In this document: positions 58,049-64,000 of the stretch, in pieces | Layout of the letters: the number at the start of each line of letters is the position of its first letter | Numbering within the stretch: position 1 is the stretch's first letter | Assembly: GCA_018881555.1 (NCBI GenBank) | Contig: JACAXG010000064.1 | Coordinates: 2,883,769 to 2,947,768, forward strand | DNA length: 64,000 bases | Origin: Amblyornis subalaris | Lineage: Eukaryota; Chordata; Aves; Passeriformes; Ptilonorhynchidae | Reading direction: 5' to 3' | The notes under the pieces: generated by a model | What the model saw: the letters and a program-made list of their open reading frames with translations, nothing else | Database searches by the model: none | Told to the model about the DNA's origin: nothing | Position numbers and translations under genes: made by a program

Positions 58049-59519
58049 AATAAATGTATTCAGAATATTTCTTGGAAACAGTGTTCAAAGTTCAGTGTTA
58101 CCTGTCCTGAAAACCATCTAAGACAGCAGAGCAATATTCAAATGACATGGCAAAGGAGATGTCCTGTTCTTTACTTGTACTTAAATATTCTTACTTTTTG
58201 AAATCTCATAGATATTCAAGGTTGGTGTATATATGGTACAAAAACCCTGTTGAAGCAAAATTGATATGGATTATTAATTTGNGATTATTGAAAATGTTAG
58301 AAATATGTCACAGGAATGTCTGCAAAGCTCAGTGACAAAATGATATGCTCCAGGCTTGAGCATCTTCCAGGTACTGGAAAAAGGGCACACAGCAATCCCG
58401 AGAGGAAAGAAAACACCAAATTCAAAATATTGCCTCCAAAATACTCCAAAGGCTAATCCAGAAAACCCTGCAAACTCTCTAATGTAAGCCCTTAATGTAA
58501 AACTGGAGTAGACCTGTTGGAAAACCAAGGAATTCTGATTCACTGCTCATACAGTTTGAAATGTTCAAAACACACATAAATACAATTATTTAGCTTGGGC
58601 TAATTTTTTTTTATAGTCATTACAGAGGAGATTTTAATGAAGGACCNGAAGAAAAAAGGGAAATAGATTTTCTTTTCTTTCCCTATCCAGGGATCAAGAA
58701 GGCAGAAATGACAAGGTGCACTTACTGCCTCTAAACACAAAGGCTGACAATTAACATTTCTATTTAGAAGTTGGTGTAATTTGCTCCCCTCCAGTGGATG
58801 CTAATTAGTTCTTGAAATGCAAAACATGTTTGTGTAACTTAGTGGATTCTCATTTTCTAAACTTCGCAATCAGGAGGACAGAAATTCCTATTAATACCAA
58901 TCTTTTGCCTGATGCTTTTCTCTCTTGATTTCTGTTTGTTTGCTTGCTTGTTTTCTTTTAAAGCACTGTCAGTGGAAGAACTACATTTTACTTTGTAAAA
59001 TCTGTTTCTAAACGGAATAGAGGAACTTCCAAACCCTATAAAATCACAATTCTTATGGTAAAAGAAGAGANGAAAAAGGACAATTTGCTGAAGCAAATCA
59101 TCCCTTGAAGAATTCACAACCACANGGGCTACCCTCAACATCAGGAGACCACCACACTTCAACACACTCACAAAAGTTTTCTAGGAAAGAAAAGCTAAAC
59201 ATTCCATCACCAGCACATCCATCTCCGTGTGCCATATGCCATTTCCCTTCTCCTATTTGCATTTGAAAGTCTTCTGCTGCATTGCCTTCATGTCATATTT
59301 GGGGCAGAGACCTCAGAAGAGGCGGCTTGAAAGGCAAACATCTGTCATGGGCCCTGGTGTTACAAGCCAGAAGTGCCTTTGTGGAGCTGCCAGTTCATTT
59401 GAAGTTGACAGTCCTGGTTTTGCTACTTTCTCTTGCTTTCTTGCACTGCACATGCTGTGCCATGAAGCCTTGACACCTCTGCGTTTTTTAGCCCGTGAAC
59501 TCTAAATATGAACTATTTT
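58049..59519. other. Single-copy sequence
   Basis: No gene or repeat recognised. Confidence 0.45.
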
Positions 59520-59771
59520 CATAGAATAATAGAATCAGAATGGTTTGGGTTGGAAAGGACCCTAAAGTTGATCTTGTTCCAACCCCCTGCCATGGGCAGG
59601 GACACCTTCCACTATCCCAGGTTGCTCCAAGCATCGTTCAACCTGGCCTTGGACACTTCCAGGGATGGGGCAGCTACAGCTTCTCTGGGCAACCTGTGCC
59701 AGGGCCTCACCACCCTCACAGGGAAGCATTTTTTTCTATTATCTAATCTCAATCTACTCTCTGTTTGAAGC
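59520..59771 (-). mobile_element. CR1 LINE 3' part
   Basis: Antisense: 'catagaataatagaatcaga', 'atggtttgggttggaaagga', 'ccttccactatcccaggttg', 'gcttctctgggcaacctgtg', 'gcctcaccaccctcacaggg' and 'ttatctaatctcaatctact'. Well preserved. Confidence 0.96.
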
Positions 59772-60022
59772 CTGAACATAAATGAAAACTCACTGTGAAT
59801 TCGGGCTCTTGCCTTATCTCTGAGGAATGGAACTCCCTACCTACTACTCTTATTTTAGGGATGGGATGGGCTACCAAATGCAGAGGGAACTCATGGAACC
59901 TGGAGGGACAAACTGGAAAGTCCAGGTCTCACTTAAGTGTTTTACATCAGGGAGCACTTAGAGTGACTGAAAAGATTTAGTGATGTTCTGCAAAGAGGAA
60001 CTGCCCCCAAAATTGATTTAGG

Positions 60023-60215
60023 ACCACAGAATCAAAGAATATCTCAACTTGGAAGGGACCCATACTAAAATTAAACCATGTAACTAAAAGACTTTTCCAC
60101 ACATCCCTTGAACTCTGACAGATTTGGTGCCAGGACCACTTCTCTGCTGAGCCCAGCAATTGAGCTCCCTCTCAGTGAAGAACCTGAAAATGTCACTTAT
60201 CCTACTGGAAAATCT
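60023..60215 (-). mobile_element. CR1 LINE 3' fragment, distinct subfamily
   Basis: Antisense: 'gaccacagaatcaaagaata', 'tcaacttggaagggacccat', 'ttccacacatcccttgaact', 'ggtgccaggaccacttctct' and 'gagctccctctcagtgaaga'. Same broad group as the copies at 137 and 38903, extending further 5'. Confidence 0.88.
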
Positions 60216-62190
60216 CCAGANCCTGCTGGATGAGGATGTGGTGTGACTCTCTGGGTTTCCCTAAGGGTGTTTGTGCTTACAAATTAAGGATAAATTGTTG
60301 GATGCTTTCCTTTTCTTTCCATAAAACATTTGGAAGGCAGAGAGAACAGACCATCTCATTTTCTGTTTTAACAGTGACTTGTTATATATAAAGTCATTAG
60401 GAACAATTAAGTGATAATGTTGAACAATTTAATAATGGAATTAGAAACCTGAGAAAGTACAGGAAATGTATAATCTGTGTAATTTGGGTCCCAATTCACC
60501 CAGTTCTGCTGCTGCTGTTGCTTTGTGTAGCTTCATCACAGCAGACTGGTCTCTGTGACCTCTACCTTGGCACAGAGTGAGCAAGACTTACTTTGAATTC
60601 CCCTCCATTTGTGGGAATAAATGAAAACTCCTTGGATTTTAATATCAAATCCAGTAGACAATGGGCTGGATTTGGTTTGTATTCAGAGAAGAAAGTCACA
60701 TTTTTCAAAATGACCCCAAACCTCCCCCCCAAAAAACCCCAAAACAAAACAAAACCAAGAAGAGGAGAGAACAAAAACCATTAATTACAGCTTAAAATGA
60801 AGTTGTTTCTGATAACTCATTCAAATTCCCTTTCGAGTCAGTGGTCTTGTAAAGATGGGAAAAACCTGTTACAAAACTAATATTTTTTTTATCCCTACTC
60901 TGGTAGCTGCATGTACTGTGATCAGCCTTGCTGAAGTACAGGACAGGCATCTGTGGGTTGGTGTAGATCTTTTGAAAGATGAACACAAGTTCAGCTTTTG
61001 ATTTCAGGTCTGAAAAAAAAGGAGTTTGGTTTCCTCTGTCTGCAGCATCACTCAGTCCTTCTGGCACCAAACACCAAGCAGCTGCAAAGTTCATTAAAAA
61101 ACAATATCCTATCATGAGTGGTTACATCAACAGCCAAGCTGAAGCCAGTCAGCAATGGGAGTTTTTTTTCTTTTTTCTGTTTTTTTTTTTTTTTTTTAGA
61201 ACAGCAAACCAAACAAAACAAAAAAGGCAGGAATTTAGTCAGATGAATATTTCATCACCCGGTTTACTTCTCCACTTTGAACACGAATTGATGCTTCAGC
61301 AGGACTAGGAGGCAGGCAGCCACCTACAGAACTTCCCCAGGCAGAAATCATATGTACTTTTTGAAGTTAAACAGAAATACAACAGTGACAATTTTTCCGT
61401 TTTGTTCCCCTAATTGCCAGACAAAGTGCAATTTTCTGTTCTGTTCTATCAACCAGATGCCCTTGTCATCCACCATCGTGCTACAGTAATGGAACTTGAC
61501 NTCCTCTTTGTTGTTTCTCGCTGCATTTGTGTGACTCACTGCTCAAAATAAAAATGTACTAAGAATACCAAAGGTTGTTGTCATAGAAAAGTTATGAAAT
61601 TCTCTTCATCTAATTGCTTTCAGTTAGGTTGGGTTTTTTTTCAGTGNTGGGGCTCTTCAAGTTGGCTTGAAATGCTGTGAGCAGTCAGCCATGGGGTTAT
61701 GTACCAGCCAACACATTGTTTTCAGCAGAAATCCTACTAAAAGTAAAGTTTTGCAATGTGCTTTGGCACCTAAAGCACCAAGTGCAGACCTATGCAAACT
61801 TCCCAAAGATATGAAGGCTGAGAGCTGGTTTTGAATACTTAACTCAGTTGAAAAGCTGTCCAGAAATGACAAATGGCCANAAATTACCCCAGAGCAGTAC
61901 AGACTAGCTGAAGCTGTGGTGCTCACCACCCCAGGCACTGGAGCAGCACAAAAGGTTAAGAGGAAAGGAAGGACTTGTGCCTTTGGTTACNGTTCTCGAA
62001 GCCAAGCCACGCAGGTAAGTGCAAGTAGGAGAAATTCCTTTCATTTGTCAAGAATTAAGAAAGCAAATCAGCCATTCCATGACTCCTTTACAGCTCCACA
62101 TCGGTAAAAACCTCAACCCAACTTTTATTTGTGAGGCCAGTCCAAGACTGAGAGAGAAATTTGACTTGGAAAGACGATGACATACAGAAA
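60216..62190. other. Single-copy sequence
   Basis: A C/A-rich simple tract lies at about 60724-60757 and T-runs at 61162-61198. No gene recognised. Confidence 0.45.
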
Positions 62191-62309
62191 AATGGAATGG
62201 AATGGAATGGAATGGAATGGAATGGAATGGAATGGAATGGAATGGAATGGAATGGAATGGAATGGAACGGAATAGAATAGAATAGAACAGAACAGAACAG
62301 AACAGAACA
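62191..62309. repeat. Graded pentamer array (AATGG)n-(AATAG)n-(AACAG)n
   Basis: About 15 perfect AATGG units (62191-62265), one AACGG, three AATAG, four AACAG and one AACAC, without any change of phase. It abuts an antisense CR1 tail, whose own 'gaatagaatag' end is the likely seed. The minus-strand frame over it (FHSIP repeats) is spurious. Confidence 0.97.
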
Positions 62310-62365
62310 CTTCGGTAGGAAAAGGCCTACGATGACCATCCAGCCCAAGTGATACATTTCAAAGT
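62310..62365 (-). mobile_element. CR1 LINE 3'-end fragment
   Basis: Antisense tail: 'ttcggtaggaaaaggcctac', 'gatgaccatccagcccaagt', resembling 'gttggaaggggcctacaatgatcatctagtcc' in degraded form. Boundaries are unclear. Confidence 0.7.
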
Positions 62366-64000
62366 TTAGAGCACTTTTCTTTACATCAAAGTCAATGCAA
62401 TCAATGTCAAACTAAGGACAACAAATACGGAAGAAAACTGAAGGACTGACTCATGGGAGAAAACCATTAAAATTGAATGCATTTAGTTTTCCCAAGTGAC
62501 TTTGGAATGTGGTAAGAATTTGCAACAACAGGCAAATGTAAAACAAGAGGTGGCAGGTCAATCATTTAGAGCCCAAACCAGCCTGAGGTCAAGAGATGGT
62601 GATGATGGAATGACTNGCAAGAGGAAAATATTCTCCGAAACAAGAGGAAAAGATTGGGAGGTTCATTATGCAAATTNGATGACATGGTAATGCAGTTAAA
62701 AGCATGTAAAATAATCACATTTTACTAAAGTCAATTTATAACTCAGAATCAATCCAGAATGATATAGAATTANAGAGTAGGAATAAATTGAAAATATATT
62801 GAAAAGCTGTACTCAAAATGACTGACAAATCCAACACATAAACTCACATCTGGACGGTGAAACCACTGCCCTGTGATGCATTTCAGGTCTTAGTGGAGCA
62901 ATTCCCAGAGGTGTAGATAATAATGGTATCAGCCTCCACTCCAAAACATATAGAAATCTTTGAAAGGATATGACACTGCTAATGGTTTTAAATCCCAACT
63001 TTGGGAATTAGCAATTAGTATGAAATTATAGTTTGGTCAAGGTGTGGGAGGAAGTATTTTCATCTTAAATTTAGAGTAATCTGCATTTTATTTGGAATAT
63101 CNGCACCAGAGCTCAGGAATGCTCCTCTCCTGTGTTTCCAGCCTAACTCAAACCAAGGAGTTTATAGGCTGAAGAGTAAGAATAGAAGTAAATCAATAAT
63201 GTTCTAGGAAGAGGNGAGAGGTGAAAATCCTGAAGCGAGATATATTTATAACAAAACCAGACAAATCACTTCACAACAGCACCTCAGCCAGACAGGAGCC
63301 TCTCTCCACAGCATCCCAACTTCACTGTGGCAGCATAATGGCCTTATAGATCTTTTTCCACCTTCAAGTCTTGTGAAGTTTGTACATATTCTTATTTTTA
63401 AAAGATTTTTTTTCTCCCATTTACCCTTACATCTTGCTCTCACAAGACTTGATGCAGGCCTGAANGAGTCAGAAATTACATAAAATGGTTCTCAACCCAG
63501 AATGGGAGTCACGGTGTAAAGAAAAGCTACAAATTCAATGTTTTTGATAGTCAAAGGAGTTTGAAGAGAAAAGGCAAAATTCTTAAACCTAGAAACAANA
63601 ACCTCTGTGTCAACAGAGGCCAGCAGGACTCCTCCACACTCCTGCTCCCATAACCAGGGTATCATTCCAGGTACCGTGAGTTGTTTTTATTAACTTTGCT
63701 TGAGTTAGGGAATGACATACTTGGGTTTTCATCCCAGGGGAATTTTGCAGTGTTTTGGGTATCAGATGGCGAATGTAAAACAGAGTTTCAGGCTCCTTAC
63801 AGGCATTTTGAGCCACAAGGAGTTCAAATGGCTCACGAAGAGCTGTTTGACGAGCAGATGACAGGATTAGCTTTTCATCGCAGAAGTGGATAATATAAAG
63901 CTCAAAATTCTCCTGCAACAGCTGCTGAAGACAGTGACCCGTGTGCTNTAGCACCATTTGTTTTGCATGTATTTATTCTATAATTAGACAGCACTGTGTT
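62366..64000. other. Single-copy sequence
   Basis: No gene is recognised. The largest frame (63610-63957 minus, 115 codons) has no domain. Confidence 0.45.

Noticed and set aside
62088..62357. FHSIP-repeat minus-strand frames
   Set aside because: They are translations of the AATGG pentamer array.
1..64000. CRISPR arrays, operons, tRNA/rRNA genes, phage or plasmid features
   Set aside because: The repeats are dispersed LINE/LTR copies and simple repeats typical of a bird. No regularly spaced direct repeats, tRNA cloverleaf B-box wording or prokaryotic gene layout was found.
1..64000. An unknown multi-gene system
   Set aside because: No set of neighbouring real genes exists in the window. 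The candidates are isolated exon-like or enhancer-like segments.

Overview
The window looks like nuclear DNA of a bird. The main evidence is about thirty copies or fragments of CR1, the chicken-repeat-1 LINE. They are recognisable by the 3' tail reading towards 'ttctatgattctatg' and by tail wording such as 'gaccaggttgctccaag' on the opposite strand. Three LTR pieces match endogenous-retrovirus LTR types that I know from avian genomes. The base composition is AT-leaning, CpG is rare, and single N bases are scattered throughout. I cannot name the species or the chromosome.

No complete protein-coding gene is recognisable. There is no tRNA, rRNA, CpG-island promoter, CRISPR array or operon. Open frames are short, and the longest lie inside repeats: the C-terminal part of a CR1 ORF2 near 11.3 kb and a chance frame across an LTR near 40.2-40.7 kb. 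The sequence fits a gene desert or large introns. The best exon-like signals are a phase-compatible pair (924-988 and 2264-2410) and a splice-flanked open stretch at 41488-41577. I do not recognise a family for any of them, and all are weak.

Layout: 1-62 is a simple repeat. 0.1-7.8 kb holds CR1 tails on both strands and a plus-strand solo LTR (5875-6310). 7.8-17.3 kb is mostly single-copy DNA with two CR1 copies, one keeping the ORF2 C-terminal frame. 17-31 kb holds many CR1 fragments, including one with a broken reverse-transcriptase segment (24.5-25.1 kb), and a single-copy block around 25.3-25.7 kb that looks conserved. 31.8-32.0 kb is a minus-strand LTR end. 35.6-41.1 kb is the most repeat-dense part: a long CR1, a (GAAG)n microsatellite, a possible regulatory block at 37.5-38.0 kb, and a CR1 / reversed LTR / CR1 sandwich at 39.7-41.1 kb. 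41-64 kb is mostly single-copy DNA with scattered CR1 copies, a (TTCC)n tract, an old inverted-end element near 56.7 kb and a graded (AATGG)n-(AATAG)n-(AACAG)n array at 62.2 kb.

I found no multi-gene system. The items most worth following are the exon candidates, the homeodomain-motif-rich single-copy blocks, the repeat junctions, and clusters of ambiguous bases that suggest collapsed repeats or local high diversity. Repeat boundaries are read by eye against remembered consensus sequences and may be off by tens of bases.
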